Source: Aristolochia californica (lineage: Eukaryota; Streptophyta; Magnoliopsida; Piperales; Aristolochiaceae). From it: a stretch of DNA of 64,000 nucleotides. This document shows, piece after piece, positions 1-12,309 of this stretch; positions within the stretch are counted from its first letter, which is position 1; each line of letters begins with the position of its first letter. Made by a program: the position numbers and the translations under genes. Location of the stretch: positions 22,661,220-22,725,219 of the forward strand of contig JARWKL010000015.1 in assembly GCA_029961685.1 (NCBI GenBank), written 5' to 3'. Under the pieces are notes generated by a model. It saw only the letters and a program-made list of their open reading frames with translations. It was not told the origin of the DNA and did not search any database.

Positions 1-8
1 GGTCATAC

Positions 9-2223
9 TTTTCCTTTTGAACAATGGGCATATACACGTAGAAACGGGGAACCATTATAATCTACACTGAGAACATCTTTCCCCATCAGGCGATGCCATA
101 GAAGTGCACTGGTTATAGCAAGAGAAGCAAACTCAGTTTCAACATTCTCCAAGCACAAAAGTCATAATCAGTAATTGGGAGTGTTCATTACCTGTAGTAA
201 TCAGGATTTGGTACAAAAGTTGTTGTGTTAAGGAGACCATAGTTGCCACCTATTAAACTCTGTCGACAATACACCTTGGTACCATATTTGGCTGACAATC
301 CAAGTTGATCCAGGTACCTACCTTCCATAAAAACATGTGAGTAGAACAGAGAAAGGAACATGAAAGACCAATAAAAGATTGATTGAGAGGAAGAAAGAGA
401 GAGACAGAGAGAGACAGAGACAGAGATAGGGCCATGGAGGGAAGACACTCATACCAAAAACTGTTGACAAAGGTGTTGGACACCAAATGGCCTCCACTGT
501 TGAAGGCCCCACCAGATTCACCAACCCAAGCAGAAGTCCATGGGCCATGTCTTTGCATTGTGAGCTTCAAATTTTCAAATGTTTCTTTTATGCCATTCAG
601 ATGATGTGGATCCAATATCTTCTCTACAAGATGGGGATCACTACCTGAGAGAAAAGATGACTGTGTTAAATGCTGACACTGGAACTTTATAAATTCAGTG
701 TATACATAACTCAAATTGAGGATAGAAACCATAAGGCTCTTATAAACTACTCAGCATTACCCACATAAGAACTTGAAGTAGCCCAAGTGACATGCATCAT
801 GAGGATGTAGATTTGCAAATTTCTTCAATTTTATATAATTATTGGCCGACCATAGTAGTTCATGCATTTAATTCTAGAGTGTAAGACTGATTATACACAG
901 CAATTGCTTCCGTTTATGCTAGGGCTCCTTAATTGGTAGGGCAATGTGGCTCTTACTTGTAGCCAATGTTAGGAAAACAGTATTAGATCCTTAAAAAGAT
1001 TGAAAAAGAAGATGCATCAGATACCCACCTGAACCTAGATTATATATATGATGAGTCAAGACATTGACAACACCGGGTCCTGAGACCTGAAGAAGCTTTG
1101 TATACCACTGCTGATCAAAGAACCCTCCTGGAGCCAAAAGCAATGGCTTCACGCTGGAATTCCGGTAGAACACATCCAGAATGGCTTTAAGGTCAATAAG
1201 ATCTTTTCCATACTGTTCAGCATGAACACTTGCGCCAACTCCACTTCCACTCAACTCATTTCCTGGTATCAAGCAAAGAATGAAGATGGATGTCTGAAAT
1301 AACAAACCAGGCAACTAAATATAATTATAATTTGGAAAGTTTCTTTTACCAAATTCCCATGAATCAACCGGATATCCTTTGGAGATGGTGTATTTTATGA
1401 AACTTTGGGCATTAGTAGAGTTCCAGGGACCTCCCCAGACATCCTTTCCGATTTTATGCCTCCCACGGAGTGCATTAAGACCAAATGTAACAACTGCTCT
1501 GCAAAAGACACATTTATACTCTGAGGGCTTCTGATCACGATATAGAACAGCTAGAGAAAGTGAAGTCAAAAGAAGATAGTAATAAAAGACCTTACTCATT
1601 ATCTTTGAATAACTGGTTGAGCTCATCCCATCTATCCATGCGAAGGCAACCTTTGGAGAAGCCAAACAACCCATCTGCAGTTTTCTGAAATGGATGGCAA
1701 AGAGGCCCTAAATTTCCATCATCATATCGAACCTGATCCTGGAGAGAGCCTCCAATTCTTATTCTTAGAGGTTTGAAAGCTGCAATAATCCAAATTCAAA
1801 TCAATATAGCAACATTAGTACCAGTAATACTTGAAAAAATTGAAAAAAACCTCCATACCACAAACACACCTTTGACTGCATTGGCTAGAAATGGGTGGTG
1901 GAAGTCCTGAGAAGACAAAATAGGCATAGTTAAAATTCTTATAATCTGATAACAACGAAACAAGACAAAAAAAAAAAAAAAAAAAAAAAACAGAGAAAAA
2001 ATGGCACTGTTACCAGATTTAAAACCGAAGACTGTCCCCATGGGCACATATCATAATTACACTTTTCAGGTGGCCACCAGTCAAGAGTTGCACACACAAA
2101 ATTATTGTTGGTTTCAGCTATTCTTGTAACCCCTTTGACTATAATGTTTTCATCTACAAGCTCTTGGGCCAATGGTGCAGAAAGTGAACACAGAGACAGA
2201 AGCAAGAACATCCAATATGCCAT
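9..2223 (-). CDS. heparanase-like protein (GH79 endo-beta-glucuronidase), 3' end outside the window
   Basis: The gene reads leftward in eight visible coding exons: 2223-2014, 1906-1870, 1779-1596, 1498-1350, 1262-1029, 644-455, 317-192 and 108-9. All joins are GT-AG and keep frame, giving the first 410 residues; the last intron (donor at 8-7) runs off the window. An N-terminal hydrophobic signal peptide (about residues 1-19, ending APLAQ) precedes the family motif CATLDWWPPEKC. The acid/base Glu is E196 in WEFGNELSG and the nucleophile is E314 in WVGESGGA, both intact. Plant homologues of this family are secreted or wall-associated enzymes acting on glucuronic acid of arabinogalactan proteins; that role is known for the family and inferred here. 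Usual length is about 530-540 residues, so roughly 120 C-terminal residues are missing. It looks functional as far as it is visible. Confidence 0.93.
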
Positions 2224-4800
2224 ATTGAACCAACTTAAAACAGATTCAGGGCCAAATTTGTTGGCTAAACTGTAGGGAAGAATTAATTAGCATTAGGACA
2301 TACTCATGAAGAAAAACAGAAATTAATAATATGCTCATGTTGCTAAATCAGAAAGTTGAAATTGATAAAATGCATATGTAGTTTATTCCAGGAAGTCTGA
2401 AGCAAGCTATTTTGGGCAAAAATGGAAATAAAAATTATTTACTCTGCAACTTTTGTATTTTCTTCCTTGCATTAAAATCTTAGAATGTTTTAAACCACAA
2501 TAAAAAGGGTCCATCATCAGGCAAAAATTTGCGTTTAGGGGCAGCAGTGAGGTTTATAAAATCAACAAATAAAAAGCTGAAACTGTAAAAAATGTCTGGA
2601 TTTTCATCCGATTCTAGGCTATGTACTCTTCAGAGCAAAATGGAAGACGAAACAATATCAGAAGGAATCGTTACAAAGCATTACCACCAGACTTGCTACA
2701 GCATACAAAAGCACAAAATGTTCTCTAAATTTTCCGCCAATTAATCTGAAAAACACTCTTTGCATCAGCTGTTTCGTTTGTTTTTACAGCATTTCTACAA
2801 AAACGTAGAACCAAAGCTTCTGTAAACCCCAAGAAAAGACAGAATCTATTCCAACCATTAGAGGGTGTTATTGACTTCCGATTTTGAGCATTTTAAACTT
2901 ACATATTGCTTCTGGATTTCGAACCGTTTAAGAAGAACAACAAGCCGTAGCGTAAAACTCAACAGTTTTAAATTCGCGAAAGGAAAAGAACAAGAAAAAA
3001 GCAAAAACTTCAACAAGAAAAGAAGCTTTGGCCAAAAAAAAAAAACAGAGGTAGGTCGGTGACAGCAGCAATTTTCAGAAATTTGACAAAGTAAATGAAA
3101 TTCATTCTCATCCACTAACTAAAAGCTCTTCCCGTTAAGTACAGCCAGAAAGTAGAAAGATGAAAATAAATTCTCTTCGATGGGGAGAGTAGGATCACTA
3201 TCAGTAAGATAAGAACCGAGTCAGTACTTTCTGTAAGCAGTAGAAAGGAACAGATCAAGAAGTGATATTTGAATTTAGAGGCATAAAACTCGGAAAGTGT
3301 ATGTGAATAACAATCGTATTATGGTGAAATGACAAGTTAGCAAAATCATATATTTAACATTACAAAGGCAAAAATTTCTTGCCCAGAAAATAATTGTTGG
3401 CACTTGGAACGAATTGGGGTTTAAACAAGGAGTGACATATTTTTTCATTCTCCAACAAAAGCTTGAGGTTTCTTTTCCAATTTTATTAGATCCAAAGACC
3501 AACTATAAAAACATAGAGAGAGAGAGAGAGAATCTGATTAAAAGCACAATGTAAATATAGGTTAAGACATCAGAGCTTAAGATAAATCACGGAAGACGAT
3601 AAACTTTTGTGTTCTGGAGGTCAAGCTGTTGAGTTCTAATGGCTCAGAAAAATTGAGTTGAAAAAATTAAAATGAAGCCAACCGCCCTTCTGAAACAAAA
3701 TCTTCCCGTCTCAGAAATCAAACGGGTCATGGAACACAGCCTAAGAAAGAATGAAGCCAACACAGAGTCAGCATTTTTCCCTCTTCAGAACAGAAACCAG
3801 ACATCTCTAAGTTGCAGAAACTAAAACAACCCACCCAATAGAAGAAATTTCCAAGCTGACAACAAACCTATGAAGACTGAAACGGCCGCCACTAGTGATA
3901 CATAAAGTTCCTTTCCAATTGTGAAGAGACTTTGTGGGTGCAATTTGAGCAGCTAAAACAAGCTAAAAATCTTCTGCTTCATCAAACTTCCACATTTCTT
4001 GTACACAAAACAATCCTGCCTTCCCCAGAAGAGACCTATTGTTCGAAAGAATGGAGCGTCTATATCAAACTGAGGAAATTTGATCCGCCGTTTTCAACAG
4101 TTAATTCTCAGTTTCCCCAGAGCAGCTACAATCACCCAGCCAGGCATCATCCATTTAAGGAAGAGCAGGCGACAACGAATTAAAAATACGAGCACTTTCC
4201 TCTTTCACCTGTCAGAAATAATAAGCTAAACGCGACAGATTCTAAAATATCATAAACGGGATTGGCATTGTTTGATTGGTTTCTTACATGGGTCTCCTTC
4301 CTCTGTTTTCTTCTACTGGAATGATACCACGTCTATAATTTCTTTATGGATTGTTAAGAATTTCCAGGCTGCTCGACAGGTGAGACCCGTTGGGCCTTCT
4401 TCCAGCCAATGATCACAGTCGCCCTTTTCCACCCACCATTCACATTAATTTTAATGAGAGCAGCTTTCTTCTAAGTTGGGAGATCTTGGGATTTTTCTTT
4501 TGGGTGGTTCAGCTTTTTCTCCATTGGAGATAAAAGAGAGTGACGGAAGCAATCTTGAGCTCTACTGTTATTGCCAAGTTAGATCAACTTCACCAAACTA
4601 TGAAAACGAAGTATCCCATGCTTTGATTTCTTTAAAACTCTTGCTGGCAACTTTTTTTCCCCGGATCTACCTTCTGCACCAACCAGTCATTACCCAATTA
4701 TGAAATGACAAAGATGGTTGTACGGCCTCACTCGATTGAAACACTCCGAGTCCTAATGAGGGCTAAGTAAAAAGATGAAGAAATTTGACCCACAGGGTAA
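2224..4800 (-). other. 5' leader and upstream region of the heparanase-like gene
   Basis: No protein gene is supported here. On the minus strand a good acceptor (pyrimidine tract then CTACAG) ends at 2270, 46 bases before the ATG, which suggests a long intron in the 5' leader; a plausible donor (GACAG|GTGAAA) lies near 4207. Short open frames at 3932-4183 and 4476-4703 resemble nothing I know. A short GA microsatellite lies near 3514-3532. The leader intron is inference and needs transcript support. Confidence 0.4.
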
Positions 4801-5754
4801 CCTGACCCAGACCCAATTTGGTCAAATATTTGCCTTGGATATGAGTTTATTTAATTGACCTGTTTAATAGTTAGGTCAGGTTTGGGTTTGATACAAGGAT
4901 CAAGCTGGCTACTAATGAAAATCTTTATAAAGTTTATATCCTCTAGTTCTACCGGTTTGCATATTATACTTTTATATATTTGTTTAAGAGGGTAAACCCG
5001 AATGCGATTCGGGTCCGATTTTGAGTCGTGTTTTTACCAATAAAGTGATTAGGTTTGGTTCAACCAATTTAACAACAAGTTGATAAAATCCAGACTTGAT
5101 CCATTGCCCGCCCTTGATGATTTGAAGAAGACATTTTGGTTAGTGTTTGAAAAAATCAATCTCTCAGCAGACTTCAATCTTCATAGGAAAAATTTTCTTT
5201 TTAATTAATTGAACAATGTTCATCTTTAAAATATGTAGTCAGCCTCATTTCATCTCCTTCATCAGAAATCCATGTATTTAGCTCCTCAACTTAATACCTC
5301 ATCACCTACACACCTAGCATAGCCATCCAACCTCAATTGGTCATGACAAAAATACAAAAGACAAAAAATTCATATTAGGATCTACATTACATAATAATTT
5401 TTTTATCTCATAAACTCTTTAATAACTTAAGTTCTCTTAATGTACGAGTAACTTAAGCCATTTGATTTGTAGAATGCAAATTATACAATTTTCATTCGTA
5501 GGATAATAAAGTTTTAGGATGAAGAATGAGGAACATAGCTAAAGAAGCGTAAAAGAGAGAGAAAAAAGGAAGAGAAAATGTAGAAGAGGTAGGAGTTCAC
5601 TTCTTCCAAAACTGGAGGTATAATACAAACTTAGAGCTTTAAGACATATTTTGCATTCAAATATGTTTTCACAAATATATACATACATTTCATGTATGTT
5701 ATAATCACTTAGGATCACTAATTCTTATGCTTTAAAAGTTTATTAGCAGAACTG
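4801..5754. other. intergenic, no gene seen
   Basis: AT-rich sequence with no recognisable coding potential. Around 4790-4890 there are degenerate runs of GACCC/GGGTT type, similar in style to the repeat at 7222, but without clear ends. Confidence 0.4.
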
Positions 5755-6850
5755 ACACTGGAATGATTAATCAACATATGTCAATGATCGATCAACCAGA
5801 AGTGCACATGCCAAAAATATAAACCATGATCGATCAACCTAGGTCGATTGATTGATCATAAAAAACATGACCACTTTGTGTTATAAAGCATGATCGATCA
5901 ACCCATTTGGACTGATAGATTAATATTGTCCAGGTAAATGAAATTCTTGTTAATTGATCAATCAACCTCTGAGGCTGATTGATCACAAAAAACTTTGTTA
6001 GTCTGGGATAAAGCATGATCGGTCATAGCAAGGTCGTTGATCGATCGTACTTGCAATGCAATGTATTGCTAGAAAAAATTCTGATTGATTGATTTTACTG
6101 TGTACATTGATTAGTCAACTTAAAATGTCAACCCAACAGAAAGATATTGATTGATCATACCATTGATCAATAAGTTATATCCTAATAGAAACATAGTTGT
6201 TACACACGATTGATCAATAATCCACTTTACACTAATCAATCAATGTAAACTCAACTTTTTTCAAACGGGAAGAAAATGGCTAGTTTGGCTTAGAGAACTT
6301 ATAAATACCTCCACCAAACCTCCCATTGACAAGTTAATGAGCTTTTATAGGTAAATTCACAAGCATTTACTCTCAATTCCTTGCAAATCTTCCTAAAGTG
6401 CATTTTTGAGAAAAAGTGAGTCAAAATCTGGAAAAATCAATTTTCTTTTCTCGTACCATCTCCTTTGCATACATCTTAGACAAGCTATAACATATTTCAT
6501 TGTGCTACAAAGGCTGGAGGTTTGGATCTCTCAAGGGAGAATGTTTCTCTCTAATTGATAAGGGTGTAAGTTTTACCTTTCTTTTGTATCTTTGTTTTGA
6601 GATCAGTTCATCTAGAACTTGATTGAATCTAGATAGAAAGGGCCTTGCTAGAGCTAGAATCTAGCCAATCTCTTGGGGAGATTGAATTGTATATTGTGTA
6701 TTTGAGCATACATGTGGCTTAAAGAGAGTTGGAATCTCTTTTATGTACATTCCTGCCAATAGAGTTTAATTAGTGAAATTTTCCAAGCATGGGTTCTTAG
6801 ACGTTGAATACCAGAAGGTGAACATCGATAACAAAACATTAGGTGTCAAA
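5755..6850. mobile_element. LTR-like retrotransposon remnant, copy A
   Basis: The first half is studded with variants of TGATCGATCAACC (for example near 5828, 5890, 6010 and 6050). The second half has the order seen in plant Ty1/copia-type LTRs: a short-gene-like stretch, then GAATCTCTTGGGGA-type text near 6670, GCTTAAAGAGAGTTGGAA near 6718, and AGTGAAATTTTCCAAGC near 6773. The same succession of motifs, diverged, recurs at 23385-24345, which is the main evidence for a repeat family. No protease, integrase or reverse transcriptase frame is visible, so this is at most a solo LTR or degenerate fragment. Confidence 0.5.
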
Positions 6851-7221
6851 ATTCGTGGTGTGTGAATTTTTTATGCTTTTATTTGCATGCTTGTATGATT
6901 TTTTATTCCACGCCGTAAGGTTTTTAAATTTGTAATTTTCAATTCACTTCTCTCTTAAGAAACCACTTGGGCTAACATCAAGTTTAACCATAGAACTTAT
7001 TATAGAGATTAGAGACCCAAAATATTTTTAAATTTACCTTTTCTGGGCTAGTTTTGGAATCCAAATTGGTCTGACCTTAAACCCTTGAATCCATGTATGA
7101 CCCCTTAATGAAATCATTTAAAGGAGATAGATAGAAAACATCTCAATATCATTAAAAAAATACCCCTTAATAAAGTCATATAAAGTTAATTGATAGAACA
7201 AAAATCTCAATATCATAGACA

Positions 7222-7800
7222 GGCCTTCCGTGTCACCAAAACTAGGGGTGGCATCGGGTCGGGTTTCACAGGGAACTCGACCCGATGTGACCCAAAAAAA
7301 TTGTGTTCGGGTTTCGTGTTTCAAGTTTCACCTAGTCGGCCAGGGATGGAGCAAGGAAAAAAACTTGTTGGGATTCAGGTCAAGGACAAGTTTTCCTAAA
7401 CCCAACCCAAAAGGAAGAGATGAGAATATAATAGAGGGTGGGGATGGGATGTGGAAGAGTCAGGTTTATGGGGATGGAGAGGGGATGATCGGGTTTAAGT
7501 CAGGTTTACAAGGATGTGGGTGGGGATGGGTTGGGTTTAAGCCGAGTTTACAGGGATGGGGTAGGGACGTGGTTGCGAGGATAGTGATCAGGTCGGGGTC
7601 GGGTATGACATTTCAGGTTTTTGAGCGTTTTGGGTTTATGTTTAAAGTCGGTTTGGGGTTTTAGGAAACCTTACCCCAATCCAACCCCTGCCTACGCCTA
7701 ACCAAAATCATCGAGAAACCTAACCCTTACCCAACTCCTACACACACCTTAACAAAATCACCCCCATTCCTTTAGTTGGGAAATTGTCAAACCCATGACC
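7222..7800 (+). repeat. GGGTTT-rich repeat starting with an hAT-like terminus
   Basis: It begins with AGGGGTGGCATCGGGTCGGG, then runs of GGGTTTA/CAGGGATGGGG to about 7665, followed by the opposite-sense ACCC/TAACCC runs to about 7800. The starting motif is the same as the left and right ends of the repeat at 37248-38460. Starts of this type are common in plant non-autonomous hAT elements. A matching far terminus and target duplication were not found. Open frames here are by-products of the repeat. Confidence 0.5.
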
Positions 7801-7944
7801 CAAATATTATTTGTAGAATGAATCTCTAATATATTTAATATGTTCATTTATGTTTTCCCTAAGCAACAAAATGCACGAAATAAAAAATAATCATTATATA
7901 ACTTGTTAATCTTAGGAACTAAGCCATGTTTTATGTTTTTCAAT

Positions 7945-8425
7945 TTTGCTTCTTTTTAGAATTGCAAAACATGAAAGAATTGATAAATATTTAGTAGCCA
8001 CAAGAATATCTAAAAAAGAAAAAGGTAGAAAAATGTAAGAATATGATTTAATGATCATTAACCAAATATAAAAAAAATCAAAACTTCTATATAAAGAACG
8101 GTCCACTTTATCATGTTCAGAAGGAGATTTGATTAGAGTTTAGGGTTTAGGGTTTAGACCAATTGCTACTCTCCTACAAGAAACAAATTTTTTTTGCCTC
8201 TTTTTAGAATTGCAAAACATGAAAGAATTGATAAATCCACAAGAATATCTAAAAAAAGAAAAAGGTAGAAAATGTAAGAATAAGATTTAATGATCATAAA
8301 CTGAATATAAAAAAATCAAAACCTCTAAAGAAAGAACGATCCACTTTATCATGTTCAGAAGGAGATTTGATTAGAGTTTAGGGTTTGGGGTTTAGAGCAA
8401 TCGCCACTCTCCTACAAGAAATAAA
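7945..8425. repeat. tandem duplication, about 248 bp, with telomere-like motifs
   Basis: Two direct copies (about 7945-8194 and 8195-8425) share TTTTTAGAATTGCAAAAC, the CAAGAATATCTAAAAAA stretch, the CACTTTATCATGTTCAG stretch and a short run of the plant telomere repeat unit TTTAGGG (8135-8160 and 8373-8398). The second copy lacks about 12 bases. No coding capacity. Confidence 0.75.
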
Positions 8426-10850
8426 AGTAGGAGAAGAGTTAGACACATATTTATTGCATGGATTTAAGATTAGAAATTAACAAAAAAAAAAGTATATGTG
8501 GAGAACGTTTTGCTAATTTTTTAATATATTGATTTTCAAACTCGACACCAAAAAGCAAATATTGCACTTATAATAGAAAGGTTAAAAAAACACAAGATAA
8601 TAACATAAGTCGAATTGCTTTAGCATAAAAAAAAATTATACTAAAGTGTCAATAAGTTTAAATTTACCCTTAAATTTTCCAACAGCAAAATCAAGGACTA
8701 AAAATTATAGAATCAAATATAATCATAAATGGAAAATGAAATAGAGCAAAAATAGAGAAACATAATTCATGTCGGTTCGCTACTGCCTACCATTAGAGAC
8801 AAATAAACAAAATTAGAGATCAAATCCATAAAATTTTAGAAATAGTGGAAAATTAGCAAGAGACATTACTCATAGAATAGGAAGAAAAAAAACCCCCAAA
8901 AATGCAAAAGAGGAAGAAAAAGGGAAAGAAGAAACAATAGGGTTCTTAGTGAATAAGAAGAAGAAGATGTCTCCTTAGCCTAGTTTGTAAATGAATGAGA
9001 TTCATGATTCATGTAAACTTAAATGAGTGATATTCTAGAACTTAATAAAGTATATATAACTTCGGGGCACTTCATAAAATCAGCTAACTTAGTTTTTAGA
9101 CTTTTAAAAGCTTTAACCAAAATTAAAAGAAGCTTACACAACGTGATGTGAGTTCTAGAGGATAGAGTAAGTGTGATAATTAGCCGTTGGATCAAACCAG
9201 AGGTTAACCCTTTGTTCTCTATCACCTATCATGTGTGCATATACATTTGTCTATACAGTGTAACGTTGCCCACTGCAGTTGCCCAAGAACTCAAAATCTA
9301 GTTCATCTCCGATCTCAACCTTAAGAAGACTTAATGGTATCATGGGTTTCGAGTGACCAAGAATGTGATTATAAAGATCTCGATGAAGAAATTAGTTTTG
9401 TCCTAGATTCTTAGCCTGAAGAAGACAATGCTTCTTTTGGAGATTATTGGGATACAATTATCAAGCAGGTTGAGAAAAAAAATAAAAAGAATAATTATTT
9501 ATGTAGAATGATGAAGTATCTTTACTCAGACGAATGTCTCAATTTCCTGGTCAGTCTAAATTAACAAACTAGAATATTGTTGTTGGACCCCACTGAAGTG
9601 AGAACAACAAGAAAAGTCGAAAGACATCAAGAATATACAATTGGCTTGCAAAAGCTATGGACAAAACAACAAATGGGAGTAGTCATCGTAAAAACATTCT
9701 CTATCAAATCAATACAGACAACTCAACAACAAATTAAAGCTATTTTTTATAATGGCCAACACTTATTAAAATAGATAATACAAACATCGAATGTGAACAT
9801 ATTATTAAGGAATCTTATCTTGAAATTGGCGTCAAAATATTAAAGAATGGTGTGGGAAGCAATTATTGATAGTGCTGAAGGTTATGCCCTCTATAAATAA
9901 ATATGGAACCATTTAGTTTGTTAGGCATCACTTGGAATTGTTCAAAGCATGTCTCAAAGGTTGTCTTAGTTGTATGCGTGTAAAAAGAAGAAAAGGAAGA
10001 AGAGAGGCCACCTGGAGGCCTCTTGCTAGATATATATATATATTTGAGTGGCAAGAAAAGAGGAAAGTCTATGAAGCAAAAAATAGAATTTTTTTGTTGA
10101 CTTTGTTTTACTGACTATCACCCCATCGTCATTAACTAAATGGGTTCCTAGGCTCTCTGAATAAGATTTTTTTGAATTCTAATAAGTTGATAAAAAATTT
10201 ATTTTCTTTAAATTTTTCTGAATATTTGGTTTCTCTATTATCTGATTTTCTTTGAATTGTTGTACCTCTTTAAATTTCTCTCTTTTGGATAATCAACTCT
10301 TCTCAATTCTGTGTGTAGCATATTTTTAGCTTCTCTTTCAATTTCTTTTCCGAATGTTTTCTCCCCTCCCCTTTTTTCTCTCTTGATTTTTCTCCCATGG
10401 CCCCAAGTTTCAATTTGAGAATTAGTTGTAAGCATTTGAATTTTTAACCACATTTATAATGGTAAGAAGTTGGTGAGACAACTAAAGAGGTCTTCCGCCA
10501 TAGTCAATTGACCAATCAAGGATGGGGGTTTTGCTATAACAAAAACTTCCATTTCTAAAATGTATACAAGCAAAGATTAGGCAAAAGAAAGTAAAAGTTT
10601 CAATTTAACCACATCTATATGTTTGTTATAAAGTATAAACTAAAAATAGCATCAAAAGATACCTTTTTTAGGTATATATCATGCACAATATGATCATGTA
10701 CCTATTCCTTTTTATAGCTTAACTAACTTCGACTCAGTTCCATGTTTGCCCCTTTCTTGTTTCTAATTTTCTTCTTAATTTGGTGCTAATATTACTCCCC
10801 TTAGAAACCGATCCTCCCTAAAAATGGGAAAACTTCTAACAGAAATTTGC
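8426..10850. other. AT-rich intergenic stretch, no gene recognised
   Basis: A plus-strand frame at 9577-9774 (65 codons, GVVIVKTFSIK inside) is flanked by other short frames interrupted by stops between about 9330 and 9900. It could be a decayed coding relic of a repeat, but I do not recognise a family and cannot assign one. A TA dinucleotide run lies near 10030-10042. The rest shows nothing beyond AT-rich sequence. Confidence 0.35.
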
Positions 10851-10863
10851 CTCATATTCCGAT

Positions 10864-10871
10864 TATAAAAA
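10864..10871 (+). promoter_or_regulatory. TATA box of the arabinogalactan peptide gene
   Basis: TATAAAAA lies 121 bases upstream of the ATG at 10985, which would place a start of transcription near 10895-10900 and a leader of about 85-90 bases. Confidence 0.5.
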
Positions 10872-10984
10872 CCTTGGCTTCCTCCATCTTTCATAGGTTG
10901 CAAAGAAAAAAGAAAAGGATTCACATCTTCTTTCATTGTTCAAATTTGGTGATATCCTCTACTCTTCTAGGGTATTCATCAATC

Positions 10985-11170
10985 ATGGACATGAAGAAGA
11001 TTTGCTTTGTTGTACTTATAGTAGCTATTGCAGCGGTTTCAGTCCAAGGAAGCATCAACGCACCGGCACCTGGTCCAGCCACTATGGCTAGCAGCTCGTG
11101 TATAGTGACCCCAATAACTGGCTTCCTTGGTGCGTCCCTCTTATCTGTGATTGCCTTCTACTTGCAGTAA
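10985..11170 (+). CDS. arabinogalactan peptide (AGP23/AGP40-like)
   Basis: A 61-residue precursor in one exon. It has a charged start (MDMKK), a hydrophobic signal peptide to about residue 22 (ending VSVQG), a very short mature core with the APAPGPA glycomotif (residues 27-33), then a small spacer and a C-terminal hydrophobic tail (GFLGASLLSVIAFYLQ) that fits a GPI-anchor signal. This order and size match plant AG peptides, in which prolines become hydroxyproline carrying arabinogalactan and the peptide sits on the outer plasma membrane face. A longer in-frame start at 10847 exists, but the ATG at 10985 gives the family start sequence directly before the signal peptide. AGP23-type members are mostly pollen genes; expression here cannot be judged. 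Confidence 0.85.
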   Translation: MDMKKICFVVLIVAIAAVSVQGSINAPAPGPATMASSSCIVTPITGFLGASLLSVIAFYLQ

Positions 11171-11308
11171 CCTCATGAAGCGGAAGAAGATCTAACGAAG
11201 ATTGTTTAGTTTCTGTCAAATTTTATCAACCTTTTCATGTATTTGTGATGTGGAATTCCCCACATACAAGTGAGTGTGAGGTCCATTGGAAAGATGCCTG
11301 ATATTTTT

Positions 11309-11870
11309 TCCTTATAAATAAGGCTCGTTTGTTAAAACTAAAAGTAGTGAAGCATATTCAAATTGACTACCAAATTTATTCTCAAAATCATCTCCTTTAG
11401 ACTGACCTAACTTGACCCGAATTGAACCAACGAGGCTCCCATCAGTCATTTTTGTCACTTATAAATAAGGCTCGTTTGTTAAAACTAGTATTGAAGCATA
11501 TTGAATTTGACTACCAAATTTATTCTCATAACATCACCTTTAGACTAACCCGACTTGAACCAACGAGGCTCCCATCAGTCTTTTTTTCCTTATAAATAAG
11601 GCTCATTTGTTTAAATTAGTACTGAAGCATATTGAATTTGATTACCAAATTTATTCTCAAAACCATTGCCTTTAGACTGAGCCGACTTGAACCAATGTCA
11701 GATTAGTATTGAAGCATATCAAAATTGACTACCAAATTTATTATCAAAACCATGGCCTTTTAAACCAACCCGACTTGAACCAATGAAGCTCTCATTAGTC
11801 AACTTTTTTAAAAAATAAAATTACTGAAACATATAAAAATTGACTATCAAATTTATTATCGAAACCATCC
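11309..11870. repeat. degenerate tandem repeat downstream of the AG peptide gene
   Basis: Four to five imperfect units share CTTATAAATAAGGCTCGTTT (11311, 11458, 11589), GAAGCATAT, GACTACCAAATTTATT and GACTTGAACCAA. Spacing between the first three starts is 147 and 131 bases, and later units are shorter and more diverged (near 11700 and 11815). The first unit contains the likely end of the AG peptide 3' region. Confidence 0.75.
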
Positions 11871-11879
11871 TTTTTGCAG

Positions 11880-12309
11880 TGCCGAATTTCTTGCATCCAT
11901 TTGACCCATGAAGTGGGTCCCGACACAGTTCCCAAAGCCCTGCCGGGAGCGGGCCCCGCGAGTTGTCTCGTTTTCCTCTTACGTGGAGGCCGAAGCATCA
12001 ACGGTGCGCAGTGCGCACCATGCTTATCCGACACTCCCGCGTCCCCTTTCTTGAAACATCCAGCATTTTCGTCAAGAGTCTCCATTGGAGCCATCAGCCT
12101 ACTGTCTAAGAAGCTCCCAGAAATCCCTTTTATGTCTGTTTTCGACTTTCGTTGTGTTTCTTTTTCTTTTCTCCTCTCTTAGAATTCCATTCGAAGACCG
12201 TCTTTGTTCATACACTTTCCTTTCCGACATTGTTCAAATAAGCTACTACTTCAAAGAATTTTTCTGAAATTTCTCTAGCCGAAACTCTATCGTCGTTCAG
12301 TCGCCAGCC
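11880..12309 (+). promoter_or_regulatory. promoter and 5' leader of the plastid ClpB gene
   Basis: This region is much more GC-rich than its surroundings. It holds a TCP-type site GTGGGTCC (11913-11920), a perfect 8-bp inverted repeat GGTGCGCA-G-TGCGCACC (12004-12020), and TTCTTGAAACATC (12048-12060), which matches the heat-shock element pattern TTCnnGAAnnTTC with one mismatch. Heat induction is known for ClpB genes; that this element drives it is inference. Confidence 0.45.

Noticed and set aside
383..604. Plus-strand frame beginning MRGRKRETERDRDRDR
   Set aside because: It is the antisense of the heparanase-like gene's exon 6 and of an intronic GA-rich stretch.
9577..9774. Possible relic of a viral or retroelement protein
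   Set aside because: Only one short frame is open and no motif could be matched, so no family is claimed.
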